From Burkholderiaceae bacterium (lineage in GTDB: Bacteria > Pseudomonadota > Gammaproteobacteria > Burkholderiales > Burkholderiaceae_A): a DNA stretch of 58,778 nt. The DNA is taken from contig VERI01000008.1 in assembly GCA_018882785.1 (NCBI GenBank), forward strand, positions 1-58,778. Reading direction: 5' to 3'. Below the pieces are notes generated by a model. The model was not told the origin of the DNA. It saw only the letters and a program-made list of their open reading frames with translations, and did no database searches. Shown piece by piece: positions 48,825 through 57,170 of the stretch. The stretch's first letter is position 1. The number at the start of each line of letters is the position of its first letter. The position numbers and the translations under genes were made by a program.

Positions 48825-50108
48825 TTATTCCTTTTCGTCAATGATGCGTTGTGTTGAATTATCGCGATAACGCCAGAGCATTCCGATCGCAAGACACTTC
48901 AACAGGCAGGGGATGCCGGCGTATGCCCACTGCAGTGCGACCGTGTTGTTGCCTAAACGATTCTCGCCAGGTGTGAAATCAAGCGCTGCCAGAATGGGCA
49001 GGGACAGTCCTGCCGCAAGGGCGAGGGCAAGTTTGAGCACCAGATTCCAGATGCCGAAATAACTTGCCTCGAGTACGCCTCGGTGCTGCTCAAGATCGAT
49101 ACGTCGGCCGAGCAGGATGGCCGGACAGACCAGCTCGGCCCCCAAGGCAAGTCCAGTCACCACGCAGATCACTGCAAATGCAGTGATCTCGCCGTGCTCA
49201 AGCGATAGCGTCCAGGCGAATGCGGCCACTGCAATCGCCATGGCCATGACCCATACCCGTTGTGGATTAAAGCGGTGGACTGCCCAGGACCAGGCGGGCA
49301 CACCGATCGCTGCCGCGATGAAATAGGTCACCAGCAGGCTACTGGCCTGCAGGGCTGTCGCACCCAGCAGGTCTTGAAGAAAGAACAGAATGAGCGTGGG
49401 CGGAATGGCATTGGCCAGGGCATTGGTGCCAAGAACCAGGAGCAGCGCGCGAAGTTTTGGCTGCCTAAAAAGCCGCGACCATTCTGTGTTCTGTCCAGCA
49501 GATGGATTTGGCCTCGCGCCAGAGGCACGAATCCCGAATGTGAGCACTGCCGCTGTCAGGCCACTCGCAATGGCAACGGCTCCGAGAAGGGCTCCCGACT
49601 GTTGGCCTGCAATGGCGGCAGCCGTGATTACACCGATGAGCCCGCAGGCCTCGCGCGCACCAATCAGTCGTGCCTGTCCAGAAACATCCGCAGTCCAGGT
49701 AACCGCCCAGCCTTGGTGGGCAAGTGTCGCAACGCTATTTGATAAAGAGACAACGAGGGTGCAGACCACTAGCCAGGCGGCAATGGTTAACTCGTGCATT
49801 GTTGAATCAGACGAAAATACCAGTCCGGGGTTGGTCAATAGGGCTAGCCCCATCGACATCGTGAGTAATCCGGCAGATAGCCAGATCCAGAGCGGACGCG
49901 TGCTTGCATCAATCCATTTGCCAATAAACGGATCGGCGATGGCATCGGTCAGTCGGGTCAGCATCAACAGCAGGCCAATCAGCCCCAGATGCAGGCCAAA
50001 TTGCTGTGCGTAGAGTGCTGGCGTGAGCAAATAAAGCGGAAGCGCAGCAAAGGCCAAGGTAAAGCCCGGCAGCCCATATCGCAGGGATTGACCGAGACTG
50101 GGGGGCAT
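48825..50108 (-). CDS. MFS transporter, GPH-like
   Basis: A 427-residue, roughly 12-helix membrane protein of the MFS, with the GPH-type segment RLTDAIADPFIGKWID near residue 51. Members of this family are annotated as sodium:galactoside symporters, but in this gene context a lipid or lipid-precursor flippase is equally possible. Its ATG overlaps the upstream chalcone-isomerase-like stop by one nucleotide. Confidence 0.85.
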   Translation of the reverse strand: MPPSLGQSLRYGLPGFTLAFAALPLYLLTPALYAQQFGLHLGLIGLLLMLTRLTDAIADPFIGKWIDASTRPLWIWLSAGLLTMSMGLALLTNPGLVFSSDSTMHELTIAAWLVVCTLVVSLSNSVATLAHQGWAVTWTADVSGQARLIGAREACGLIGVITAAAIAGQQSGALLGAVAIASGLTAAVLTFGIRASGARPNPSAGQNTEWSRLFRQPKLRALLLVLGTNALANAIPPTLILFFLQDLLGATALQASSLLVTYFIAAAIGVPAWSWAVHRFNPQRVWVMAMAIAVAAFAWTLSLEHGEITAFAVICVVTGLALGAELVCPAILLGRRIDLEQHRGVLEASYFGIWNLVLKLALALAAGLSLPILAALDFTPGENRLGNNTVALQWAYAGIPCLLKCLAIGMLWRYRDNSTQRIIDEKE

Positions 50109-50671
50109 CAGGGCTGTGCCGAGGGACTCAGGCCGAGGAGCTCTTTTCGCAGCGATGGTTTGGCGGTTTTTGGATCAAGCCAGATCGCAAAAAAAGCGCG
50201 CGCGAAATCAATGTCATTGATGCTGCCAATCGGGCTGTCATTGTGAAAGAACAATGCTCCCTCTCCGGGGCGGTAGACGCCACGGATTCGGTCACCGGCT
50301 TTGACATCCGGGAAAAGGGCCTGCATGCGAAGATACCAGGCCTGACGTTGGCTAGCCGAACCCATTCCCAGCCGCTTGATTTCATCCATGCTGCGCTCTG
50401 CAATGCTGTTGCCGCTGAAATCCCGGGCATAGGTCAGCTCAAGGGCAAAAGGCTGTTTTGCGAGCTGCTGCGGATCGAGTCGATGCGGGGTAAAGAGTCG
50501 GGCATCGTAGATCTTGAGCCCCATCCAACGCAGGGTGCCGGTGCCTTGAAGCTGAAAACCTTCGATATTGGCCTGCAGTGGCTTCATCGCAGCGGTCATG
50601 ACCACAGAGGCTGCGGCCAGGCCCACGAGGAGCCTCTGGCCAGCGGGCGGTGAAGATTTTTTACCGATCAT
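50108..50671 (-). CDS. chalcone-isomerase-like exported protein
   Basis: A 187-residue protein with a hydrophobic N-terminal segment (probable signal peptide, about residues 12-30) and a chalcone-isomerase-like fold (RWMGLKIYDARLF, NSIAERSMDEIKRLG, YRPGEGALFF). Bacterial members act in the periplasm and probably bind fatty acids rather than isomerise flavonoids. I chose ATG 50671, which overlaps the methyltransferase stop (ATGA). A frame extends upstream to 50755, but lies in the previous gene. Confidence 0.85.
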   Translation of the reverse strand: MIGKKSSPPAGQRLLVGLAAASVVMTAAMKPLQANIEGFQLQGTGTLRWMGLKIYDARLFTPHRLDPQQLAKQPFALELTYARDFSGNSIAERSMDEIKRLGMGSASQRQAWYLRMQALFPDVKAGDRIRGVYRPGEGALFFHNDSPIGSINDIDFARAFFAIWLDPKTAKPSLRKELLGLSPSAQP

Positions 50672-51936
50672 GATCCGTGGCGCAGTGTGTACTGCACGAC
50701 ATTGATATCTCCCTCGCTGAATCCCGCCTCGCAGTAAGCCAGATAGAACTTCCACATACGGATGAAGCGTTCATCAAAGCCGAGTGCGGTGATCCGGGTG
50801 CGCTGACGATCGAATTCTTTGGCCCATTCGGCAAGGGTTCGGGCATAGTCCTGTCCGAACGATAGTGATTTTTCGACTCGCAGCCCCTGTTTTTTCGCCC
50901 GATGCTCGAATTCGGTGGACGATGGAAGCATGCCGCCTGGAAAGATATATTGCTGAATAAAATCTGTGCCTCGCCGATAGCGTTCAAACAAACGGTCTTC
51001 GATGGTGATGGTTTGAATGACGGCGAGGCCATCCGACTTGAGGCAACGCGCCAGCATGGCGAAATAGGTATCCCAGTATTGTTCGCCGACCGCTTCGAAC
51101 ATTTCAATTGAAATGATTGCATCGTACTGGCCGCGTTCATCACGGTAGTCCTGCAGTCGGATGTCATGGCGCGAGGAAGTAATGTCACCCAGTATCGAAT
51201 CGGCCCAGCGTTTTTGTTCTTCTGACAAGGTGAGCCCAACATAACGGGCCTGTGTATTGTCTAGAACCTCTCGGGCAATTGCGCCCCATCCACAGCCGAT
51301 CTCAAGCACGGCGCTATTCGAATTCAGCCGTTGCGGCGCGACTTCATTAATTGCCCGGCGAATCTTACGGCGCTGCCCTTCCTGAAGATCTACGGGCTGG
51401 TGCCAAAGGCCGGTTCCATCGAAGAGCGCGCTGGAATAGCACATGCTGGGATCTAGCCAGAGCTTATAGAAATCATTACCCAGATCGTAGTGGGCCGCAA
51501 TATTTTTTCTGGCCTGGGCCTTACGATTAAAGCGGAGAAGATGTCGCAGCTGATCGAGGACGATGGCCCACCAACGGCCATAGATGACTTCCGCGATGGC
51601 CTCACGATTCACGAGCAGCAGTTTTAAAAGGGCTGCTGGATCGGGGCTGGACCACATGCCCTGCATATAGGCTTCTCCAAAACCAATATCGCCACGAGAA
51701 AAGGCAAAAGAAAATGCCTGATCGTCATGGACCATGATCTCACCCATGAGCTGTTGGCCCGAGGGCTGCGCCTGGCCGCAGAAAATTCTCTGACTACCAT
51801 CGGGAAGGTGCATCCGTAGCTCGCCGATCCGTAATGATTCAAGCAGACGAAACACCAGGCGCGTGCGCGCATTTGGAGTCCAGGTCCGGTTGGGCTCGGC
51901 GGGGATGGGGGTGGATGGGTTAATCGAAGGGTTCAT
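50668..51936 (-). CDS. Cfa-like SAM-dependent fatty-acyl methyltransferase (UfaM-like)
   Basis: A 422-residue methyltransferase of the cyclopropane-fatty-acid-synthase family. SAM site LEIGCGWGAIA is near residue 212; the lipid-binding segment is HYDLGNDFYKLWLDP. E281 and Y364, which match E. coli Cfa E239 and Y317, are conserved. The residues matching bicarbonate ligands Cys139 and His266 are Ser169 and Gln308. True cyclopropane synthases keep both, so this enzyme probably transfers a methyl group instead, as the furan-fatty-acid enzyme UfaM does. ATG 51936 (MNPSINPST) is the likely start. Confidence 0.83.
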   Translation of the reverse strand: MNPSINPSTPIPAEPNRTWTPNARTRLVFRLLESLRIGELRMHLPDGSQRIFCGQAQPSGQQLMGEIMVHDDQAFSFAFSRGDIGFGEAYMQGMWSSPDPAALLKLLLVNREAIAEVIYGRWWAIVLDQLRHLLRFNRKAQARKNIAAHYDLGNDFYKLWLDPSMCYSSALFDGTGLWHQPVDLQEGQRRKIRRAINEVAPQRLNSNSAVLEIGCGWGAIAREVLDNTQARYVGLTLSEEQKRWADSILGDITSSRHDIRLQDYRDERGQYDAIISIEMFEAVGEQYWDTYFAMLARCLKSDGLAVIQTITIEDRLFERYRRGTDFIQQYIFPGGMLPSSTEFEHRAKKQGLRVEKSLSFGQDYARTLAEWAKEFDRQRTRITALGFDERFIRMWKFYLAYCEAGFSEGDINVVQYTLRHGS

Positions 51937-51974
51937 GCGCAACTTAATTTTGTCCAGGTTATTAGAGCGGAGAT

Positions 51975-52760
51975 TCAGGTGCCGGTTCCCGGCCGGGGGA
52001 CGAGCTTTGCGCCCTTGATCCACAGCAGGAGTGCCTGCCAGTGGATTCGGGCAATCACGCCTAAAGAGAATAATGGAAACAGTACCCAGGTGCGAATGGC
52101 GGAGAGTTGTGTCAGTGGCCCTACCATCCCGCCCATCGAGGTAAAGAGTAGAGCACCGTCCTGATCGCCGTATTCGATTCTGGCCAGGTCCCGTCCACCG
52201 ATATCGGATTTGAAGAATCTAAATTGATAGTGGCCGAGCACCTCGAAAAACGGGGAGACATAGAAGGCCTTGTCCGAATAATGGGTCTGCCCATTTCGGA
52301 TGCCCAGCCCATCGCCGGGCAGCAGAACATAGACATGACGCTGGCCGAAGGTGTTGTTGACCTCGGCGATGATGGCCCGGATGCTGCCGTCGCGTCGCTC
52401 GCAGAACCAAAAGCTCACAGGCTTAAATGCATAGCCCAGCATACGCGGAAAGGTCTGTAGCCAGATCTCACCATCCACGTCCTCTACCCCGGCCTGCTTG
52501 AGCGTGTGCTCCGCCCATTGCAGCAAGGGCCTTCCATCCCCGTGATCCTGATCACGGACACTGAGCAGGGCCCATTGATTGAGCCCCCAGCCGAGCGACA
52601 CCCGTTTGGGCTTCGTAACGGCGGCTTGTAGAGACTTTAAGGGAAGCTGGAGATAAAAGGCACGATAACGAAATGCGTGCCGAAATGGCCGGACGCGACA
52701 GTGCCAGACATGTCCTGTGACGAGCCTCGGCTCATGCGGCGTTGGGAAGCGCTGGGGCAT
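51975..52760 (-). CDS. DUF1365 family protein
   Basis: A 261-residue DUF1365 protein (GHVWHCRVRPFRHAFRYRAF, NTFGQRHVYVLL). The family is found almost always beside Cfa-like methyltransferases and FAD amine-oxidase-like proteins, and its chemistry is unknown. The frame begins at 52940, but the first 60 residues lie inside the FAD gene. ATG 52760 (MPQRFPTPHE) fits homologues and is preceded by GACGGG; ATG 52793 is an alternative. Confidence 0.85.
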   Translation of the reverse strand: MPQRFPTPHEPRLVTGHVWHCRVRPFRHAFRYRAFYLQLPLKSLQAAVTKPKRVSLGWGLNQWALLSVRDQDHGDGRPLLQWAEHTLKQAGVEDVDGEIWLQTFPRMLGYAFKPVSFWFCERRDGSIRAIIAEVNNTFGQRHVYVLLPGDGLGIRNGQTHYSDKAFYVSPFFEVLGHYQFRFFKSDIGGRDLARIEYGDQDGALLFTSMGGMVGPLTQLSAIRTWVLFPLFSLGVIARIHWQALLLWIKGAKLVPRPGTGT

Positions 52761-54078
52761 GGCCCGTCTGTGCGAATCGTTGGCGGATGCCATGGGCGGC
52801 CTGGAGCCCCGATTGAAAACCATCTTCGTGAAAACCGTAACGCGTCCAGGCGCCTGCCAGCCAAATGCCATCCTGGCCTTGCACATTTGGCAGCCGCGTC
52901 TGCGCCTGGATGGCAGGACCATCAAAAATGGGATGGGCATACTGCATCGACTGCAGGATATGCTCCGGGCGGGGTGGACGTACGGGATTGAGGCTCACCA
53001 GAACAGGTGTGCTCACCGGCAGTGGCTGCAGCCGGTTCATCCAATAGGTGACGCTGACATTGCTCGAACTGGCCTGTTGCTCATGCAGATAGTTCCACGA
53101 GGCCCAGGCCGTCTTGCGTTTTGGCATCAGCGCCTGATCGGTATGTAAGACAGCCAGATTTTTCTGATAACGAATCTTGGCCAGAAGTTCTCGGGCCGGA
53201 CTGGATTCATGCAGCATTGAGGCAGACTGGTCTGAATGGCAGGCCATTACGACCGCATCGTAGTGATCCTCAAATGTCTGTGTGCTGCCCTGGGCAGTCT
53301 GAATACCTTGTATCCTGACCCGAGGGCTACCGTCCATTGAAATCATGGGCCGCACCCGGTCGACGGTTGACTGCGTTCGCCAGATCACCTTTCTGCCATA
53401 TTCAGCAAGGCGTGCCTGGAGTTTCTGGATGTAAGTAGCTGATCCATTACGAACGGTGTACCACTGCGGCCGATTGGCAATCTGAAGTAGGCCATGGTTT
53501 TCGCAAAACTGGGTAAAGGTCGCCATGGGAAAGGCACGCATCTGCTCGGGCGGGCAAGACCAGATGGCGCCAGCCATCGGAAGCAGATACGCATCGAGAA
53601 ACAATTTGCTATAACGCCCGCGATCCAAGTACTCCCCAAGGCTTGGTCCCGACCCGACCATCTGCCGAAATTGTGCTGCATGGCGCGGCGCCTGACGGTT
53701 AAAGCGCACGATATCCGCCAGCATTGCCCAAAAGCGGGGGGATAGCAGGTTTTGGCGTTGTGCAAATACGCTGTTGAGGTTTGTGCCACACCACTCAAGT
53801 TCCCCGTGGTTCATGCTTGCCGAAAATGACATATCGCTGGCCGCTGTATCCACGCCAAGTTCCTCAAACCAGGCGGTTAGGCCTGGATAGGTACGATGGT
53901 TGAAGACGATAAACCCAGTGTCGACTGGAAAATTGCGATTCTCTACACGCACCTGTTGGGTATGGGTGTGGCCCCCAAGCCGTTCATCGGCCTCGAAGAC
54001 AGAGACCTGTGCCCAGGCGGAGAGCTCCCATGCGGCAGCGCAGCCGGAAATACCGCTTCCGATGACGGCGATCCTCAT
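52732..54078 (-). CDS. FAD-dependent amine-oxidase-like oxidoreductase
   Basis: A 448-residue flavoprotein with the dinucleotide motif GSGISGCAAAWEL (residues 7-19) and the second FAD region WLAGAWTRYGFHEDGFQSG. It belongs to the NAD(P)-binding Rossmann/amine-oxidase family that accompanies DUF1365 and Cfa-like genes. It could desaturate or otherwise oxidise a methylated acyl chain. Its ATG overlaps the folE2 stop (ATGA) and its end overlaps the DUF1365 start. Confidence 0.87.
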   Translation of the reverse strand: MRIAVIGSGISGCAAAWELSAWAQVSVFEADERLGGHTHTQQVRVENRNFPVDTGFIVFNHRTYPGLTAWFEELGVDTAASDMSFSASMNHGELEWCGTNLNSVFAQRQNLLSPRFWAMLADIVRFNRQAPRHAAQFRQMVGSGPSLGEYLDRGRYSKLFLDAYLLPMAGAIWSCPPEQMRAFPMATFTQFCENHGLLQIANRPQWYTVRNGSATYIQKLQARLAEYGRKVIWRTQSTVDRVRPMISMDGSPRVRIQGIQTAQGSTQTFEDHYDAVVMACHSDQSASMLHESSPARELLAKIRYQKNLAVLHTDQALMPKRKTAWASWNYLHEQQASSSNVSVTYWMNRLQPLPVSTPVLVSLNPVRPPRPEHILQSMQYAHPIFDGPAIQAQTRLPNVQGQDGIWLAGAWTRYGFHEDGFQSGLQAAHGIRQRFAQTGHAPALPNAA

Positions 54079-54887
54079 GAGCGCTGGAGATGATCGATCA
54101 TTGCGTAGGCAGAGTGATTGTGAATCGACTCAAAGTTTTCTGATTCGACGCTGTAGCCTCGGATACGGCGATCCTGGGCGAGGGCAAGTGCGATGTCGCG
54201 CACCAGGTCCTCAACGAATTTGGGATTGTCATAGGCCCGCTCGGTGACATATTTTTCATCGGGACGCTTGAGTAAACCCCAGAGTTCACAAGACGCAGCC
54301 TGTTCAGCGATTCGAATCAGTTCTTCGATTTCGATGGGTCCATTGACCTGTGCGGCGATCGTGACATGGGACCGCTGATTGTGCGCGCCATATTCCGAGA
54401 TCTTTTTTGAACAGGGACAAAGGCTTGTTACAGGAACCACTACCGTGATTGTTGTGAGACGCTGATGCTGGCGTACTTCGCATTCGAGCGTGGCCTGGTA
54501 GTCCATCAGGCTCTCGACGCCGGATACGGGCGCCGCTTTTCTTACGAAATAAGGCAGTGCGATTTTGATGTATCCCTGGTCGGACTCGAGACGGGCGAGC
54601 ATGGTATCCATGAGTGCCTGCACCGAATGAAAACTGAGCGGCTCGTCATGGGCCTGAAAGACCTCGAGAAAGCGCGACATGTGGGTGCCCTTCACTTCAG
54701 GCGGAAGCGCGACCGTCATGTCAACGGTGGCCACCGACGGCTGAGGTCCCTTCGCGGTCTGCACTGTAACCGGATGCACCAATGACTTCACACCAACGCG
54801 TTGGATCGCGAGTTGACGATGATCTGCATGGGACTGCACATCCGGCAATGGATTTCTTGAAGAGAAAATGTTCTCTGGCGCGTTCAT
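54075..54887 (-). CDS. folE2: GTP cyclohydrolase FolE2 (type IB)
   Basis: FolE2 converts GTP to 7,8-dihydroneopterin triphosphate, the first step to folates. The 270-residue protein has the type IB signature CPCSKKISEYGAHNQRS (about residue 155, with the metal-binding cysteine), and the conserved EDLVRDIALAL and C-terminal ESIHNHSAYA. Type IB enzymes can use metals other than zinc, which helps under zinc limitation or oxidative stress. It follows gpx by 27 nt and overlaps the FAD gene. Its presence at the head of a lipid operon is unusual. Confidence 0.94.
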   Translation of the reverse strand: MNAPENIFSSRNPLPDVQSHADHRQLAIQRVGVKSLVHPVTVQTAKGPQPSVATVDMTVALPPEVKGTHMSRFLEVFQAHDEPLSFHSVQALMDTMLARLESDQGYIKIALPYFVRKAAPVSGVESLMDYQATLECEVRQHQRLTTITVVVPVTSLCPCSKKISEYGAHNQRSHVTIAAQVNGPIEIEELIRIAEQAASCELWGLLKRPDEKYVTERAYDNPKFVEDLVRDIALALAQDRRIRGYSVESENFESIHNHSAYAMIDHLQRS

Positions 54888-54914
54888 GACGGCACTCCTA
54901 TTTGGGGAGAAGGA

Positions 54915-55535
54915 TTATGAACGGGGAGCTGCGAGCGCCCGTTCGATTTCGGTGACGAGTCGTCGGTCAGAGGGGCTCACGAGGCTCGAGAAGCTTCGAA
55001 TGAGCGTTCCGTCTCTTCCGATAATGTACTTGTGGAAATTCCATCCGGGTGACTCTGCCTGCTGCGCGAGCTGTTTGAATAAGGGGTTCGCGTTGCTGCC
55101 TTTGACAGAGGTCTTCGCCAGCATCGGGAATTTCACGCCAAATGTGTTGGAGCAGAATTCAGCGATTTCTTTGTTGCTGCCGGGCTCCTGGTTGCCAAAA
55201 TCGTTGGAGGGAAACCCCAGCACGACCAGCCCCCGATCTTTGTATTTTGAATACAGTTTCTCGAGTCCCTCGTATTGGCGGGTGAAGCCACAGTAGCTGG
55301 CGGTGTTGACAATCAGTACCACCTGACCCTGGTACTGGCAGAGCGCCTGGGGCGCATCATCTTGTAGGCGTGGGAAGGTGTGGCTCAGCAGGCTCGAGCA
55401 GCTGGCATTGGCCCAGGCCTGTGGGGCCACAACAAGCAGCATCAGCGCTGCAAGTATCCAGAAGCGGCGACGCCAGGCAGGAGACAGGCTCAGTAAAAAC
55501 GATAGCTGGGTTTGGGCCGAAATTTTCGAGGTCAT
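54915..55535 (-). CDS. periplasmic glutathione-peroxidase family protein
   Basis: A 206-residue peroxidase with a long N-terminal hydrophobic leader ending AWANA (about residues 26-44), so it should be exported or membrane anchored. The thioredoxin-fold core has the catalytic cysteine in NTASYCGFTRQYEGL, the glutamine in SNDFGNQEPG and tryptophan in GWNFHKY. It probably reduces lipid or organic peroxides at the envelope. It is the first gene of the ten-plus gene operon and is divergent from the MerR regulator. Confidence 0.9.
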   Translation of the reverse strand: MTSKISAQTQLSFLLSLSPAWRRRFWILAALMLLVVAPQAWANASCSSLLSHTFPRLQDDAPQALCQYQGQVVLIVNTASYCGFTRQYEGLEKLYSKYKDRGLVVLGFPSNDFGNQEPGSNKEIAEFCSNTFGVKFPMLAKTSVKGSNANPLFKQLAQQAESPGWNFHKYIIGRDGTLIRSFSSLVSPSDRRLVTEIERALAAPRS

Positions 55536-55547
55536 AGGGGAATTGTC

Positions 55548-55576
55548 TTGGTCATTACAGGTTCCAGCCTTATACT
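55548..55576 (+). promoter_or_regulatory. candidate promoter for the MerR-B12 gene
   Basis: TTGGTC (55548-55553), a 17-bp spacer and TATACT (55571-55576) point toward the regulator. The -10 shares bases with the minus-strand -10 of the gpx promoter. The -35 match is weak, so confidence is limited. Confidence 0.4.
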
Positions 55577-55600
55577 ATGTGCAGGGGCAGAGGACGTCAA
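55572..55600 (-). promoter_or_regulatory. predicted sigma70 promoter of the gpx-rfaE2 operon
   Basis: On the minus strand TTGACG (55600-55595) is followed after exactly 17 bp by TAGTAT (55577-55572). It would start transcription about 30 nt upstream of the gpx ATG at 55535. It is the best -35/-10 pair in the gap and overlaps the opposing promoter. Confidence 0.6.
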
Positions 55601-55602
55601 TG

Positions 55603-55619
55603 TTTTGTCCATGACAAAA
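55603..55619. promoter_or_regulatory. perfect 7-bp dyad, candidate MerR operator
   Basis: TTTTGTC, a 3-bp spacer (CAT), and GACAAAA form a perfect inverted repeat. It lies directly upstream of the gpx -35 element and within the predicted 5' leader of the MerR gene, 9 bp before its ATG. Binding there could repress both directions. That a MerR-family dimer binds it is inference. Confidence 0.5.
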
Positions 55620-55628
55620 GAGGGCTAA

Positions 55629-56564
55629 ATGGAACACCCGGGTGCGGCAGCTGTCACGCTGAGCATATCGGCAGTGGAGCGGGATACAGGCCTGTCAAAG
55701 GATACCTTGCGTGTCTGGGAGAGGCGATATGGCTTTCCCAGCCCAATGCGCGATGCGTTTGGCGAGCGGATTTACCCGCTAGAGCAGGTCGACCGGCTGC
55801 GGGCGATCCGTAGGCTCATGGATATTGGCCACCGGCCCGGAAAGATTATTGGCCTAGACATTGCCGAGCTTCAGGCCTTGGCCGATACCTCGACCGGGAC
55901 CGGCAGCTCGATTCGCTCGGATATGGAGCAGGACTCCAACCCGGACCTGCTTCATTTGGTCGATATCACCAAATCCCACGATATCGAAGAGCTCCGCCGT
56001 CAGCTTGGCCAGCGGCTCTTAAGACTTGGTCTTGCCCGCTTCGTGACTGAAGTGGTAGCCCCGCTGACCCAGCGGGTCGGGGACGCGTGGTCGCGTGGCC
56101 AGCTGGAAATCTATGAGGAACATCTCTACACCGAATCCATTCAGGTGGTGCTTCGCAATGCGATCAGCACGATTCCCCAGCCCGGCGATCGTCCGCGGGT
56201 GCTTCTGACTACCTTCCCGTCTGAATCGCACGGCGTCGGCCTCCTGATGGTCGAGGCCCTCCTCGCTCTGGAGGGCTGCCGGTGCATCTCCCTGGGCACA
56301 CAGACCCCGGTCTGGGATATCGTGCTTGCCGCCACCGCCCAGGAGATCGACATTGTTGCCCTCTCCTTCTCCCCGGTGATGAACCCTAATCAGGTGCTCG
56401 ACGGCCTGACGGAGCTACGGGCGAAATTGCCCCGCAGGGTGGAGATCTGGGCGGGTGGACGCTGCCCTGTGCTGCAACGACGGCCGCCGCCGGATATCCG
56501 TGTGGTGTCTGAGCTTGGCGACCTGACCAAAAGCCTGGCCGAGTGGCGCCACCGCGCCGCCTAG
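55629..56564 (+). CDS. MerR-type regulator with cobalamin-binding (CarH/LitR-like) domain
   Basis: A 311-residue regulator. An N-terminal MerR helix-turn-helix (residues 11-75; LRVWERRYGFPSP) is followed by a helical bundle (about 105-180) and a B12-binding Rossmann domain (about 188-300). W154-x9-E164-H165 matches the Wx9EH motif of AdoCbl photoreceptors, and E199-x-H201 supplies the lower axial histidine. Both hallmarks are therefore present, so light-sensing through AdoCbl is plausible. It is divergent from the gpx operon and AGAGGG precedes the ATG. B12-independent homologues also exist. Confidence 0.87.
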   Translation: MEHPGAAAVTLSISAVERDTGLSKDTLRVWERRYGFPSPMRDAFGERIYPLEQVDRLRAIRRLMDIGHRPGKIIGLDIAELQALADTSTGTGSSIRSDMEQDSNPDLLHLVDITKSHDIEELRRQLGQRLLRLGLARFVTEVVAPLTQRVGDAWSRGQLEIYEEHLYTESIQVVLRNAISTIPQPGDRPRVLLTTFPSESHGVGLLMVEALLALEGCRCISLGTQTPVWDIVLAATAQEIDIVALSFSPVMNPNQVLDGLTELRAKLPRRVEIWAGGRCPVLQRRPPPDIRVVSELGDLTKSLAEWRHRAA

Positions 56565-56573
56565 AGGCTTTAT

Positions 56574-57092
56574 CTAGTCAGACTGCTCCGATTTTTTTGA
56601 GGTACTGCTGCGGCGGGGTGGCTTGGGCTTTGGCTCCATCATGCTCTGAGCGCCGGCCTGAGCAGCGGCCATCATCTGGCCAAATTGCTGGTTAATGGCA
56701 TCCCACCAGACATTGGCCTGCTCGCTGGTTGGGGCAGCCTGGTCTCCCGCAAATGAAATGGGCACGCCAAAAGGATTGGACTGAGCATTGCTCTGGGCCG
56801 ACGTGGATTTTTTTGCACCGCTTTGGGCTGACGTCCCCATCGCACTGGTGAACGATTGGATGGCTGCGAGTGTCCCACGCTGGACTTCCAGGCCCTGAAT
56901 GGTTGTTTTCAACATGGACAGATTCAGGCCAAGCCACTGCTCCACTGCTTTGAGCTCCGCGATACGTTTGTCCATCTCGCTGAGGTCGGTGAAGTCCAGG
57001 CTGCCAAGGCCAGGAATTGCATTGCCGAGGGGGAGTTTTCCCCAGGGGCTGCTCAGCATGTCGAAGGGATTAAACGGTTTTTGAGATTCCAT
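56574..57092 (-). CDS. phaM: PhaM-like polyhydroxyalkanoate granule protein
   Basis: PhaM-type proteins activate PHA synthase and tether granules to the nucleoid. The 172-residue protein has the N-terminal NPFDMLSSP region, the central SEMDKRIAELKAVEQWLGLNL segment (here shortened to its parts MDKRIAEL and VEQWLGL), and a basic C-terminal tail (KPKPPRRSSTSKK) that could bind DNA. It is 9 nt from the MerR stop on the opposite strand. No PHA synthase is in the window. Confidence 0.8.
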   Translation of the reverse strand: MESQKPFNPFDMLSSPWGKLPLGNAIPGLGSLDFTDLSEMDKRIAELKAVEQWLGLNLSMLKTTIQGLEVQRGTLAAIQSFTSAMGTSAQSGAKKSTSAQSNAQSNPFGVPISFAGDQAAPTSEQANVWWDAINQQFGQMMAAAQAGAQSMMEPKPKPPRRSSTSKKSEQSD

Positions 57093-57170
57093 GGGGAGCT
57101 TTCGCTTTGGGATGTGGACTTAGATTTAGCATAGCTTAAGGATTACAGAGAGGGTTTGGGCGCACGTCAG

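Noticed and set aside
55536..55628. Cobalamin riboswitch upstream of the MerR-B12 gene or gpx
   Set aside because: The gap is 93 bp, too short for the riboswitch core, and no B12-box is visible.
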